Below are positions 26,026-33,549 of a stretch of 64,000 bases of DNA, piece by piece. The notes beneath the pieces were generated by a model, which saw only the letters and a program-made list of their open reading frames with translations, was not told the origin of the DNA and ran no database searches. The stretch is from contig NZ_CP152412.1 of the NCBI RefSeq assembly GCF_038957035.1, positions 7,622,501-7,686,500 on the forward strand, given 5' to 3'. The position numbers and the translations under genes are program-made. This DNA comes from Bradyrhizobium sp. B097 (lineage in GTDB: Bacteria; Pseudomonadota; Alphaproteobacteria; Rhizobiales; Xanthobacteraceae). The stretch's first letter is position 1; each line of letters opens with the position of its first letter.

Positions 26026-26945
26026 GCGTCGCAACCGCAGGCGTCATCGCCGCGCCCGAATTCCGCGCCGCCGGCACCGATCTGTCGGAGCGCCGCCGCA
26101 GCGGCCTGTCGTGCGGATCGGTGATCGATCTCACCGCCAGTCCCGATACGGTCGGGATCGCGTGGGGTACGGACGGCACGGCGCGGATCGGCGCGCTGAC
26201 CGCGATCGCTGCGATCGCCTCCGACGCGCGGCTCGCGCAGGCCTATCCCGGCATCGCCGCGGCGGCGCAGGGCCTTGCCACACCGCAGATCCGGCACATG
26301 GCGACGCTCGGCGGCAACCTCGCACAGCGGTCGCGCTGCTGGTACTTCCGCAATCCGCAGATCGCCTGCCTGAAGAAGGGCGGCTCCGAGTGTCCGGCGC
26401 GATCCGGCAACCATCTCTATCACGTCGCGTTCGATCTCGGCCCCTGCGTGGCGCCGCATCCGTCGACCATGGCGATGGCGCTCTTGGCCTATGATGCGAA
26501 GGTGACCACGGACCGGCGCAGCGGATTGTCGATTTCAGACCTGCTCGGCGACGGCAGCAACGGCACTGTCGACAATCTGCTCGCGGCAGGCGAACGGATC
26601 GAACGGATCGAGCTCCCTGCCCCGCTGGCCGGCGAGCGCGCGCTCTACAAGCGCGCGATCAGCCGCTCATATGCGGAATGGCCGCTGGTCGAGATCTGCG
26701 TGCGGGCCGTGCTATCAGGCGGCGTGTTCCGCGAGGTCCACATCACCGCCGGCGGCATCGCCCCGGTCCCGCTGCGTCTTGCCGCATGCGCTGCCGCGCT
26801 GCAGGGAAAGCCGGCCAACGCGTCGACCATCGCGGAAGCCGCCGAGCTGGCAACATCGGGGGCCAAGCCGCTGACGATGACCGGATACAAGCTCGACCTG
26901 CTGACGGGCCTGGTGCGCGACGTGGTCGAGCGGATTGCTGTGTAG
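26022..26945 (+). CDS. FAD-binding subunit of the molybdenum hydroxylase, with four extra cysteines
   Basis: 307 residues of the CoxM/XdhB FAD-subunit type, overlapping the fused subunit by four bases. ATLGGNLAQRSRCWYF (94-109) is the FAD loop. C106, C116, C124 and C142 lie in an insertion (RCWYFRNPQIACLKKGGSEC, then GPCVAPHPS) like the one that binds a [4Fe-4S] cluster in PaoB/YagS and 4-hydroxybenzoyl-CoA reductase. The N-terminus begins almost at the FRAAGTDLSERRRSG block, so the first 20 or so residues usual in the family are absent. It passes electrons from the iron-sulfur clusters to the final acceptor. Confidence 0.88.
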   Translation: MSVATAGVIAAPEFRAAGTDLSERRRSGLSCGSVIDLTASPDTVGIAWGTDGTARIGALTAIAAIASDARLAQAYPGIAAAAQGLATPQIRHMATLGGNLAQRSRCWYFRNPQIACLKKGGSECPARSGNHLYHVAFDLGPCVAPHPSTMAMALLAYDAKVTTDRRSGLSISDLLGDGSNGTVDNLLAAGERIERIELPAPLAGERALYKRAISRSYAEWPLVEICVRAVLSGGVFREVHITAGGIAPVPLRLAACAAALQGKPANASTIAEAAELATSGAKPLTMTGYKLDLLTGLVRDVVERIAV

Positions 26946-26954
26946 CGCGCAGGC

Positions 26955-27572
26955 TCACCGTGCCCGGGTCAGCGCCAGCCAGATGCCGCCGCCGATCATG
27001 AAGCCGCCGGAGACGCGCGACATCAGCCGGGTCCGCTCCTTGGAGAAGAACTTTCGGGCGCGGCCGGCCGCCAACGCGTAGGCGGCGTCGGTCAGCACGG
27101 CGGTCGCCATGAAGGTGACGCCGAGCACCGCCACCTGCGGAATGTGCGGCTTGTCCATATCCATGAACTGCGGAATGAAGGCGCCGAAGAACACCAGCAC
27201 CTTCGGGTTCGAGAGCAGCACCAGAAAGCCCTGCAGGAAGAAGCCGCCGCGCGGCGGCGGCGGCCGATCGTCAGTGCCGACGCCCTCGACCGGCGAGCGG
27301 ATCAGCTTGATGCCCAGCCACACCAGATAGGCCGCACCGGCGAAGCGCACCCAGTCGAACCAGTACCCCATCGTCGCCATCAGCGAGGTCAGCCCGACCG
27401 CGACGATGCCGATCACGATCGCGAGCCCGACCTGCGCGCCCAGCACATTGGTGAGCGCGGCGCGCGTGCCGTAACGCAACCCGTTGGCGATCACCATCGT
27501 GACGATCGGACCGGGCAGCAGCGCCAGCGCAATGCAGGCGGCGACGAAGGCGAAATAGGCTTGCAGGGACAT
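26955..27572 (-). CDS. LysE family exporter
   Basis: 205 residues, a second LysE/RhtB-type permease unlike the one at 816. The signature LLPGPIVTMVIANGLRYGTRA occupies about residues 18-38, then GLAIVIGIVAVGLTSL and NPKVLVFFGAFIPQF follow in the family order. Six hydrophobic segments are visible and a Pro-rich cytoplasmic loop (DDRPPPPRGG) sits near 100-112. It is expected to export amino acids or homoserine-lactone-like compounds. It is convergent with the molybdenum hydroxylase and only nine bases from its stop. Confidence 0.85.
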   Translation of the reverse strand: MSLQAYFAFVAACIALALLPGPIVTMVIANGLRYGTRAALTNVLGAQVGLAIVIGIVAVGLTSLMATMGYWFDWVRFAGAAYLVWLGIKLIRSPVEGVGTDDRPPPPRGGFFLQGFLVLLSNPKVLVFFGAFIPQFMDMDKPHIPQVAVLGVTFMATAVLTDAAYALAAGRARKFFSKERTRLMSRVSGGFMIGGGIWLALTRAR

Positions 27573-27639
27573 TGGGGGCTCGTCTGTTCTTTCCTGACAT
27601 TATGCATGTGGAGAGAGTGGATGGAAGCGGCAGGTGTCG

Positions 27640-27810
27640 CTCCCTCCCCCCGTCCTTCACGGGGTCGAGACGAGCGCAGCTCGCTCTTAGAGGGTTGGGG
27701 TGAGGGGCTCTCTCCACCAGGCGGTGTGAGCCGAGAGACCTGTGCCCCCTCACCCGGATCGTATCTTGCGATGCGATCCGACCTCTCCCCGCAAGCGGGG
27801 CGAGGTAAGG
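27640..27810. repeat. Palindromic repeat, 'CCCCTCACCC/CTCTCCCC' family
   Basis: GGGGTGAGGGGCTCTCTCC near 27697-27715 faces GAGAGACCTGTGCCCCCTCACCC near 27733-27755, flanked by CCGTCCTTCACGGGG and CTCTCCCCGCAAGCGGGGCGAGG hairpins. It is a variant of the elements at 10510 and 40781. Confidence 0.65.
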
Positions 27811-27826
27811 AAGACGCACGCTGCGC

Positions 27827-28360
27827 TCAACGGCCCTCCATGGCCGCGATCATCCATGCTCTGATCTCTCGCCCCTCCAGAAACTTCAACGTCGCTCGTT
27901 GGATCCGCGCCGCATCTCCCCCGCCCTGCGCCGCCACCGCCATCAGATCGCAACGATGCGAGGCCGCGATGCCGATCGCGGTGCGCTTGCCATCAAGATC
28001 GTAAGCCCTGATCCGTCCGCGCATATCGGCGACATCGACGACATCGCCGGTCTTCAGCGGCACAAAGCGCGGGCTGATCATGTCGACATCGGAAACGCGA
28101 TCGACCTCGTCGTCATCGGCAACGCCGCTGTCGCAATTGCAGAAGCCGAGTTTTGGCCTGAGATAGACCTCGACCTCAGCGCCGCACTCCGCCACACCGC
28201 AATGGAAGGCGCGGCCGGCGGGCCAGCTGTCACGCGGGAACGGCCAGGCGATCTCGCGCCATTGCGCGGTCCGCGGGGGCGCCATCTCGTAGCCGGCCAC
28301 GGCCGAGAGGCCGCCGAGCGCCAGGAACATCGCCGCGATGACCGGCCACGAGCGCGTCAT
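27827..28360 (-). CDS. Exported protein of unknown function (177 residues)
   Basis: An N-terminal hydrophobic stretch (7-23, VIAAMFLALGGLSAVAG) acts as a signal peptide or anchor. The mature part contains four cysteines in the CGVAECG and LGFCNCDSG pairs, which could form disulfides or bind metal in the periplasm, and a later C in SHRCDLM. I recognise no family. The gene starts seven bases after the stop of the LVIVD-repeat gene, so both belong to one operon and probably act together outside the cytoplasm. Confidence 0.65.
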   Translation of the reverse strand: MTRSWPVIAAMFLALGGLSAVAGYEMAPPRTAQWREIAWPFPRDSWPAGRAFHCGVAECGAEVEVYLRPKLGFCNCDSGVADDDEVDRVSDVDMISPRFVPLKTGDVVDVADMRGRIRAYDLDGKRTAIGIAASHRCDLMAVAAQGGGDAARIQRATLKFLEGREIRAWMIAAMEGR

Positions 28361-28367
28361 CGCCGGC

Positions 28368-29813
28368 TCACGGCAGACCGGCGACGGCCCGCGCCGCGCC
28401 GGTCAGTTCGAGAATGTGCAGGCCGGTGTTGGCGCGGTCGACCGCGTAGATATAGCCGCGCTCGTCGGTCTCGACATTGTTGGTCTGGATCGCGACCTTG
28501 CAGCGGTCCTTGCTATCGATCGTGACGCAGCGCTTGTCGGTCGCCGCGGTGATGGCGGGAATGAAGTAGCCGACTTCCTTTGGATGATAGGGATCGCGGA
28601 TATCGAGCGCGCGGACGCCGGCGTTGAAGAAGGCGATGAAGGCGAGCTTCTTGTAATAGACCGGCGCCATGCTCTCGTTCGACGAATGCGAGCCGAACCG
28701 GCCGCCGCGCTCGCAGAACGCGCCGGAGGCCTCGGGCACCGTATAGTTCGAGATCATCATCGGCCGCGCTTCCGTCGTGACGTCGGCGAACCACACCATC
28801 TGCCGCGCCTCGCCGCACTCGTTCTGGATCGCCTCATCGACGATCATCACGATGTCGCGGCTCTTGCCGTCGTTGTCATGGGCGAACTCCGCGATCGGCA
28901 TGCCGGGCATCGGAAACACCGTGTGCGCGCCGTTCAGCGCCGACAGCGGCATCCGTGCGATCTCCGGGAATGTCAGATTGTCCGGTGTCGGCTCCTTCGG
29001 CCCGTGCAACAGCTTCTCGCGATCGACGATCTGCAGGAAGCCACCCTTGTTGGTGCCGTAGCCGAAATAGACGCGGTTGCCCTTCGGCCCGGTCGAGATC
29101 GGCCCGTGCAGTTCGGTCGGCACCGCGCCGGTCGCGCCCGGCTCCTGCCCGGGCAGACCGAAATCCCTGATCTTCTTTGGCTGCGCCGGATCGGAGAGAT
29201 CGTAGATTTGCGTCATGCGCCGCGTGCGCCAGTCCGGTGCGCCCGACACCAGGAAGGCGATGCCGGTGTCGCATTCCCAGAAATTCTTGTGCGTGTCCTT
29301 CAGCCCGCCGATCCGGCTGACCAGCACGGGATTTGCGGGATCGGCGACGTTCCAGATCTCATGCGCTTCGCTGCCGAAGGTGCGCAGCATGTAGACCGCG
29401 TTGCGATCGCCCTTCGGCAGATCCTTGCCGTCGCAGATCCGCACCATCTGCGCGCCGCCGGATTCATATTTGCCTTCCTGTCCGGGAATGTGCCGCAGAT
29501 ATTTCGGATGCGCAGGATCGGTGACGTCGACGATCGAGGTGCCGTTCGGCTCGGCCTTGCCGGTCATCGGGTTGACGGGATCGGGAATGTCGTCGGTGCC
29601 GCCGTGATGGCCGATATAGGCGATCCATCTGTCGCCCTGGTGATGGATGGTCGGCTGATAGGCGCTGCGTGCCTGCAAGTCGCTGGTTCCAACCAGCCGC
29701 ATGTTGGAGGCTTCGGGCGGGTCGCCGATCTTCTGCTGGGCGCTCGCAGCATTTGCGAGCAGGACAAGAAGAAACGTGCAGCAAACTGCCGTAACGCGAC
29801 CACCCATGCGCAT
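28368..29813 (-). CDS. Exported LVIVD-repeat (beta-propeller-like) protein
   Basis: 481 residues from the ATG at 29813 (GTG at 29816 and ATG at 29807 are alternatives). A signal peptide ends at ASAQQ near residue 26. The rest is a series of blades with the LVIVD pattern, for example GTSIVDVTDPAHPKYLRHIP, HEIWNVADPANPVLVSRIGG, TQIYDLSDPAQPKKIRDFGL and VRALDIRDPYHPKEVGYFIP. Such proteins are predicted propellers of the periplasm or cell surface with unknown ligands. Four or five cysteines (KDLICDG region, NECGEA, AFCERG, DKRC, KDRC) may form disulfides. First gene of a two-gene operon, divergent from the ArsR cluster. Confidence 0.78.
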   Translation of the reverse strand: MRMGGRVTAVCCTFLLVLLANAASAQQKIGDPPEASNMRLVGTSDLQARSAYQPTIHHQGDRWIAYIGHHGGTDDIPDPVNPMTGKAEPNGTSIVDVTDPAHPKYLRHIPGQEGKYESGGAQMVRICDGKDLPKGDRNAVYMLRTFGSEAHEIWNVADPANPVLVSRIGGLKDTHKNFWECDTGIAFLVSGAPDWRTRRMTQIYDLSDPAQPKKIRDFGLPGQEPGATGAVPTELHGPISTGPKGNRVYFGYGTNKGGFLQIVDREKLLHGPKEPTPDNLTFPEIARMPLSALNGAHTVFPMPGMPIAEFAHDNDGKSRDIVMIVDEAIQNECGEARQMVWFADVTTEARPMMISNYTVPEASGAFCERGGRFGSHSSNESMAPVYYKKLAFIAFFNAGVRALDIRDPYHPKEVGYFIPAITAATDKRCVTIDSKDRCKVAIQTNNVETDERGYIYAVDRANTGLHILELTGAARAVAGLP

Positions 29814-29890
29814 CACCCCGAGTTCCCTACCAATCTGCGTTGGCTGCGCGGGACGCTAGCACGGCGATACCAGCGCCCAAACACACGCTC

Positions 29891-29920
29891 TTGACATGCA
29901 ACCATTTGGTTGCCTATTAT
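29891..29920 (+). promoter_or_regulatory. ArsR promoter with operator palindrome between -35 and -10
   Basis: TTGACA at 29891-29896 and TATTAT at 29915-29920 are 18 bases apart, a near-consensus promoter. The spacer holds GCAACCA-TT-TGGTTGC (29898-29913), a perfect palindrome with 7-base arms, the kind of site bound by ArsR regulators of the SRPBCC-linked type. Transcription should start near 29927, so the message for the ATG at 29928 would have almost no leader. Binding here would block polymerase and give autorepression. Confidence 0.8.
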
Positions 29921-29927
29921 CTGCCCC

Positions 29928-30242
29928 ATGGATGAAGTCTTCAAAGCCCTCGCGGATGCCTCACGGCGGACGCTGCTTGACCGGCTTCACGATCAGAACG
30001 GGCAGACGCTCGGTGAGCTCTGCGACGGTCTCGACATGACGCGTCAGGCCGTCACCAAGCACCTTGGGATTCTCGAGGAGGCCAACCTCGTCACCACGGT
30101 CAGGCATGGCCGCGAGAAGCTGCACTACCTCAACCCGGTTCCGATCCATCAGATCGGCGAGCGGTGGATCAGGAAATTCGAGCGCGGGAAGCTCGCCGCG
30201 CTCAGCGAATTGAAAAGACAATTGGAGAAGCGTGATGAGTAA
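29928..30242 (+). CDS. ArsR family transcriptional regulator
   Basis: 104 residues of winged helix: MDEVFKALADASRRTLLDRL at the start, then the recognition helix in MTRQAVTKHLGILEEANLV (about 40-58) and a wing in VTTVRHGREKLHYLNPVP. No metal-binding CxC motif is present, which places it with the ArsR regulators that pair with SRPBCC proteins and not with metal sensors. Its stop overlaps the start of the next gene, so all four genes form one operon under the palindrome described upstream. The inducing ligand is unknown. The TTG at 29910 that opens a longer frame lies inside the promoter and is rejected. Confidence 0.9.
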   Translation: MDEVFKALADASRRTLLDRLHDQNGQTLGELCDGLDMTRQAVTKHLGILEEANLVTTVRHGREKLHYLNPVPIHQIGERWIRKFERGKLAALSELKRQLEKRDE

Positions 30243-30699
30243 GCCGGACTACGTCTACGTCACCTATATCGAGACCACCGCCGAGAAGCTGTGGCACGCG
30301 CTGACATCGAGCGACTTCACCGAACGCTTCTGGTTCGGCTATCGGGTCAGCTCGGACTGGAAGGTCGGCTCGCCCTATTGTTTGATCAAGGACGGCAGCC
30401 GCAGCGTGCAGGGCGAGGTGCTGATCGCCGATCCGCCGAACAGGCTCGCCTATAGCTGGGACGTGGTGAAGGAAGGTCATGCGCGCGAGCAGGTCTCGCG
30501 CGTGACCTTCGACATCGAACCGCACGGCGGGGTCGTCAAGCTGACCGTGACACACGACAACCTCGGTCCGAAGACGCTGCGCGACATCTCCGGCGGCTGG
30601 CCGATGGTCATCGCGAGCCTGAAGAGTTTCCTGGAGACCGGGCGCGAACTGCCGGCCGAGCTGCTGACGAGCGGCGCCAGGGAGGCCTACCATGCCTAA
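30235..30699 (+). CDS. SRPBCC (AHSA1-like) domain protein, first of three
   Basis: 154 residues from the ATG at 30235. It is one START-like SRPBCC domain: VYVTYIETTAEKLWHALTSSDFTERFWFGYRVSSDWKVGSP at the front and GGWPMVIASLKSFLETGRELP at the end, the family's closing helix. SRPBCC proteins bind hydrophobic ligands in a deep cavity, and some activate Hsp90 or act as enzymes. It is strikingly like the next protein (DWKVGSP and the closing helix match), so the two arose by tandem duplication. It overlaps the ArsR gene by eight bases. Confidence 0.87.
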   Translation: MSKPDYVYVTYIETTAEKLWHALTSSDFTERFWFGYRVSSDWKVGSPYCLIKDGSRSVQGEVLIADPPNRLAYSWDVVKEGHAREQVSRVTFDIEPHGGVVKLTVTHDNLGPKTLRDISGGWPMVIASLKSFLETGRELPAELLTSGAREAYHA

Positions 30700-31159
30700 G
30701 CCCGAATTCGTCTACGTCACCTATATCGAAACCACGCCGGACAGACTGTGGGAGGCGCTGACCAACAGCAGCTTCACCCGGCAGTACTGGTTCGACACCG
30801 AGCTGAAATCGGACTGGAAGGTCGGCTCGCCGCTCGCGCTGGTGACGGGCGGCGAGACCACCGACACCGGCGAAATCCTCGAGGCCGATCCGCCGCGGCG
30901 TCTCGCCTACACCTTCAAGCACGTGCGCGACGAGGAGATGCGCAAGGAGCCGGCGACCAAGGTGGTCTTCACGCTCGAGCCGCATGGCAAGATCGTGAAG
31001 CTGACCGTGACCCATGAGGGCTTCGGCGTGGGCAGCAAGCTGCTCGACGGCATTTCCAGGGGCTGGCCGGCGATCCTGTCCGGGCTCAAGAGCCTGCTCG
31101 AGACCGGCAAGACGGTCACGATCCCGCCTGCCGCACTCGGGATCGACGGCTTCGAATGA
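30692..31159 (+). CDS. SRPBCC (AHSA1-like) domain protein, second of three
   Basis: 155 residues: PEFVYVTYIETTPDRLWEALTNSSFTRQYWFDTELKSDWKVGSP matches the first copy through most of its first 45 positions, and ISRGWPAILSGLKSLLETGKTV is the closing helix. The two copies diverge most in the middle (residues 50-95), which lines the ligand cavity, so they may bind different molecules. The start overlaps the previous stop by eight bases, pointing to translational coupling. Confidence 0.87.
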   Translation: MPKPEFVYVTYIETTPDRLWEALTNSSFTRQYWFDTELKSDWKVGSPLALVTGGETTDTGEILEADPPRRLAYTFKHVRDEEMRKEPATKVVFTLEPHGKIVKLTVTHEGFGVGSKLLDGISRGWPAILSGLKSLLETGKTVTIPPAALGIDGFE

Positions 31160-31707
31160 CAATGAAAATCTATCGAAGGACACGTGCGGACATGAACATC
31201 GAGAAATTCAAGCCGGCGATCGTCTATGCGATCTACATCGCCGCCACGCCGGAGAAGGTATGGCAGGCACTGACGAATGCCGAATTGAGCCGGCAATATT
31301 TCTCCGGCAACGCGGTCGAGGTCGACCTTCGGGTCGGCGGCGCCTACATCGTGCGCACGCCCGACGGCGCGCTGCACATCTCCGGTGAGGTGATCGCGTG
31401 CGATCCGTTGAAGCGGCTGACCGTCACCTTCAACGTCAACTGGCCGCAGCTCGTCGAAAAGCTCGGGCCGACGCTCGTCACCTACGAGATCGAGCAAGCC
31501 GGCGACGGCGTGAAGCTGACCTTGCTGCAATCGCATGACCGCCCGATCAGCGACGACATCCTGTCCGGCGGCCGCACCGGCTGGCCGGCGATCCTCTCCA
31601 GTCTGAAGAGCCTGCTGGAGACCGGCAAGGCCATGGTGATCCCGATGCAGCCGCCGCAGCGCATGCTGGCCGCGTTGAAGGAACTGGGAATTCCGATGCC
31701 AGGGTAG
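31156..31707 (+). CDS. SRPBCC (AHSA1-like) domain protein, third of three
   Basis: 183 residues from the ATGA overlap at 31156, or 171 from the ATG at 31192 (AAGGA ten bases upstream), which fits the family's start better. AIVYAIYIAATPEKVWQALTNAELSRQYFSG and GRTGWPAILSSLKSLLETGKAMVI are conserved, while the middle resembles the other two less. It carries a C-terminal tail (QPPQRMLAALKELGIPMPG) that they lack. Third member of the array under ArsR control, ending at a palindromic repeat. Confidence 0.86.
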   Translation: MTMKIYRRTRADMNIEKFKPAIVYAIYIAATPEKVWQALTNAELSRQYFSGNAVEVDLRVGGAYIVRTPDGALHISGEVIACDPLKRLTVTFNVNWPQLVEKLGPTLVTYEIEQAGDGVKLTLLQSHDRPISDDILSGGRTGWPAILSSLKSLLETGKAMVIPMQPPQRMLAALKELGIPMPG

Positions 31708-31730
31708 GACGAGCGATGCGCGTCATACTC

Positions 31731-31860
31731 CACCGTCGTCCCGGCGAAGGCCGGGACCCATAACCACAAATGCTTGTGTTGCGCGACGTTGTGGTCCCAG
31801 CGAATTCTAACCGCTTAGAGCGGTGGTAATGGGTCCCGGCCTTCGCCGGGACGACGGTGG
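31731..31860. repeat. Palindromic repeat, 'CGTCGTCCCGGCGAAGGCCGGGAC' family
   Basis: ACCGTCGTCCCGGCGAAGGC at 31732 onward faces GCCTTCGCCGGGACGACGGT ending at 31859. Each arm holds a CCGGCGAAGGCCGG-type hairpin. After the right arm a partial copy (GGCCGGGACGACGGTGG) follows at 31862-31878. It separates the convergent SRPBCC operon and acyl-CoA synthetase gene. Confidence 0.85.
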
Positions 31861-31882
31861 AGGCCGGGACGACGGTGGGGGG

Positions 31883-33493
31883 TTAGCCCAGCGCCCGCAA
31901 CTCCCGCCGCAGCACCTTGCCGGTCGCCGTCATCGGCAGGCTGTCGGCGAACTGCACGAAGCGCGGATATTCGTGGGCGGCGAGTTGCACCTTGACGAAC
32001 TCCTGGATCTCGCGCGCCAGCACGTCGCTCGGCGCATAGCCCGGCCGCAGCACGATCCAGGCCTTGATCGATTCGGTGCGGATCGGATCCGGGATGCCGA
32101 CCACCGCCGACATCGCGACCGCCGGATGCTTCATCAGCGTGTGCTCGATCTCGGACGGGCCGACGCGATAGCCGGCGGTGGTGATGACGTCGTCCTCGCG
32201 GCTGAGGTACCAGAAATAGCCGTCCTCATCCTGGACGCCGAGATCGCCGGTCAGCAGGAATTCGCCGGCATATTTCTTCCGCGTCGCTTCCGGATTGCGC
32301 CAATACTCGATCATGGTGCAGGCGCACGGCTGGCGCACGCCGATGATGCCGCGCTGGCCGCGCGGCAGTTCCTCGCCTCTGTCGTTGACGATGCGAACGT
32401 CGAAGCCCGGCGTGGCACGGCCCATCGAGCCCGGACGGATCGGAAACAAATTGGAATTGCTGCCGATCACCAGATTGCATTCGGTCTGCCCGAACACTTC
32501 ATGGGCATCGATGCCGAAGGTCTCGCGCACCCAGCCCAGAAGCTCACCGCCAAGCGACTCGCCGCCGGTGAAGATGCTACGCAGCTTGACGCCGGAATTT
32601 TTCACGTTGGCCTGCCGCATCAGCTTCAGGGCGGTCGGCGGCAGGAACACGTTGCGGATGCCGAGCTCGGCCATCATCTGCATCGCGGCCTGCGGCTCGA
32701 ACTTGCGGGCGCGGTGACCGACCATCGGAATGCCGTGGTACCAGAACGCGAACAGGCCGTTGATCAGCCCGCCGATCCAGGCCCAGTCCGCCGGCGTCCA
32801 CATCAGGTCGCCGGGTCGCGGCAGGAAGTTGTGGCACATCTCGACATTGGGCAGATGGCCGAGCACGACGCGGTGCGCATGCAGCGCGCCCTTCGGATTG
32901 CCGGTGGTGCCGGAGGTGTAGATGATCAATGCGGGATCGTCGGCCGAGGTGTCGACGGTGGCAAATTCCGGTGACGCCGACTTGATCGCGCTCCAGAACG
33001 ACTTCGTACCGGCAGGCGTCGTCTCGCCGACGATATAGACGCTCTTCAGCTCGGGCAGGCGATCGCGGATCTTGGCGATCTTCTCCCAGCCGGCCTCATC
33101 GGTGATGACGGTCTTCGCCGCCGAGTTCGACAGGCGGAATTCGAGCGCGTCCTCGCCGAACAGCGCAAACAGCGGGATCGAGATCAGCGCCGCGCGGAAC
33201 GCCGCAAGATGCGCGACCGGCAATTCCAGCGATTGCGACAGGAACACCGCGACGCGGTCACCACGCAGCAGGCCGTCGGCGGTCAGCACATTGGCGAAGC
33301 GGCGCGAGGCGTCCGCGACCTCATCGAACGAGGTGCGCGTGGTGCCGCCATCCTCATCGACATAGATGAGCGCAAGCCGCCCGGTGCCGTCGGCATGGCG
33401 ATCGCAGCATGCCGTCGCCATGTTGAAGCGCGCGGGAACGTCCCAGCGGAAGTTGCTGTAGAGCTCGTCGTAGGTTTTGGCTTCCTGAAGCAT
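31883..33493 (-). CDS. AMP-binding acyl-CoA synthetase (ACSM/acetyl-CoA synthetase-like)
   Basis: 536 residues of the ANL superfamily. The phosphate-binding loop YTSGTTGNPKG (about 192-202), the adenine motif VFGQTECN (about 325-332) and TGDLGVQDEDGYFWYLSREDD (about 407-427) with the hinge Asp are present, and the catalytic lysine lies in MTATGKVLRRELR at the end. It activates a short or medium carboxylic acid to its acyl-CoA via an acyl-adenylate. The N-terminal pattern FRWDVPARFNMATACCDRHA is typical of the medium-chain (ACSM) branch. The exact acid is not predictable. Confidence 0.9.
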   Translation of the reverse strand: MLQEAKTYDELYSNFRWDVPARFNMATACCDRHADGTGRLALIYVDEDGGTTRTSFDEVADASRRFANVLTADGLLRGDRVAVFLSQSLELPVAHLAAFRAALISIPLFALFGEDALEFRLSNSAAKTVITDEAGWEKIAKIRDRLPELKSVYIVGETTPAGTKSFWSAIKSASPEFATVDTSADDPALIIYTSGTTGNPKGALHAHRVVLGHLPNVEMCHNFLPRPGDLMWTPADWAWIGGLINGLFAFWYHGIPMVGHRARKFEPQAAMQMMAELGIRNVFLPPTALKLMRQANVKNSGVKLRSIFTGGESLGGELLGWVRETFGIDAHEVFGQTECNLVIGSNSNLFPIRPGSMGRATPGFDVRIVNDRGEELPRGQRGIIGVRQPCACTMIEYWRNPEATRKKYAGEFLLTGDLGVQDEDGYFWYLSREDDVITTAGYRVGPSEIEHTLMKHPAVAMSAVVGIPDPIRTESIKAWIVLRPGYAPSDVLAREIQEFVKVQLAAHEYPRFVQFADSLPMTATGKVLRRELRALG

Positions 33494-33549
33494 GGCCGCA
33501 GACTAGACCATTGCTGTGAGACCATAAACCCTTCTTGCGGGGAATGCGG

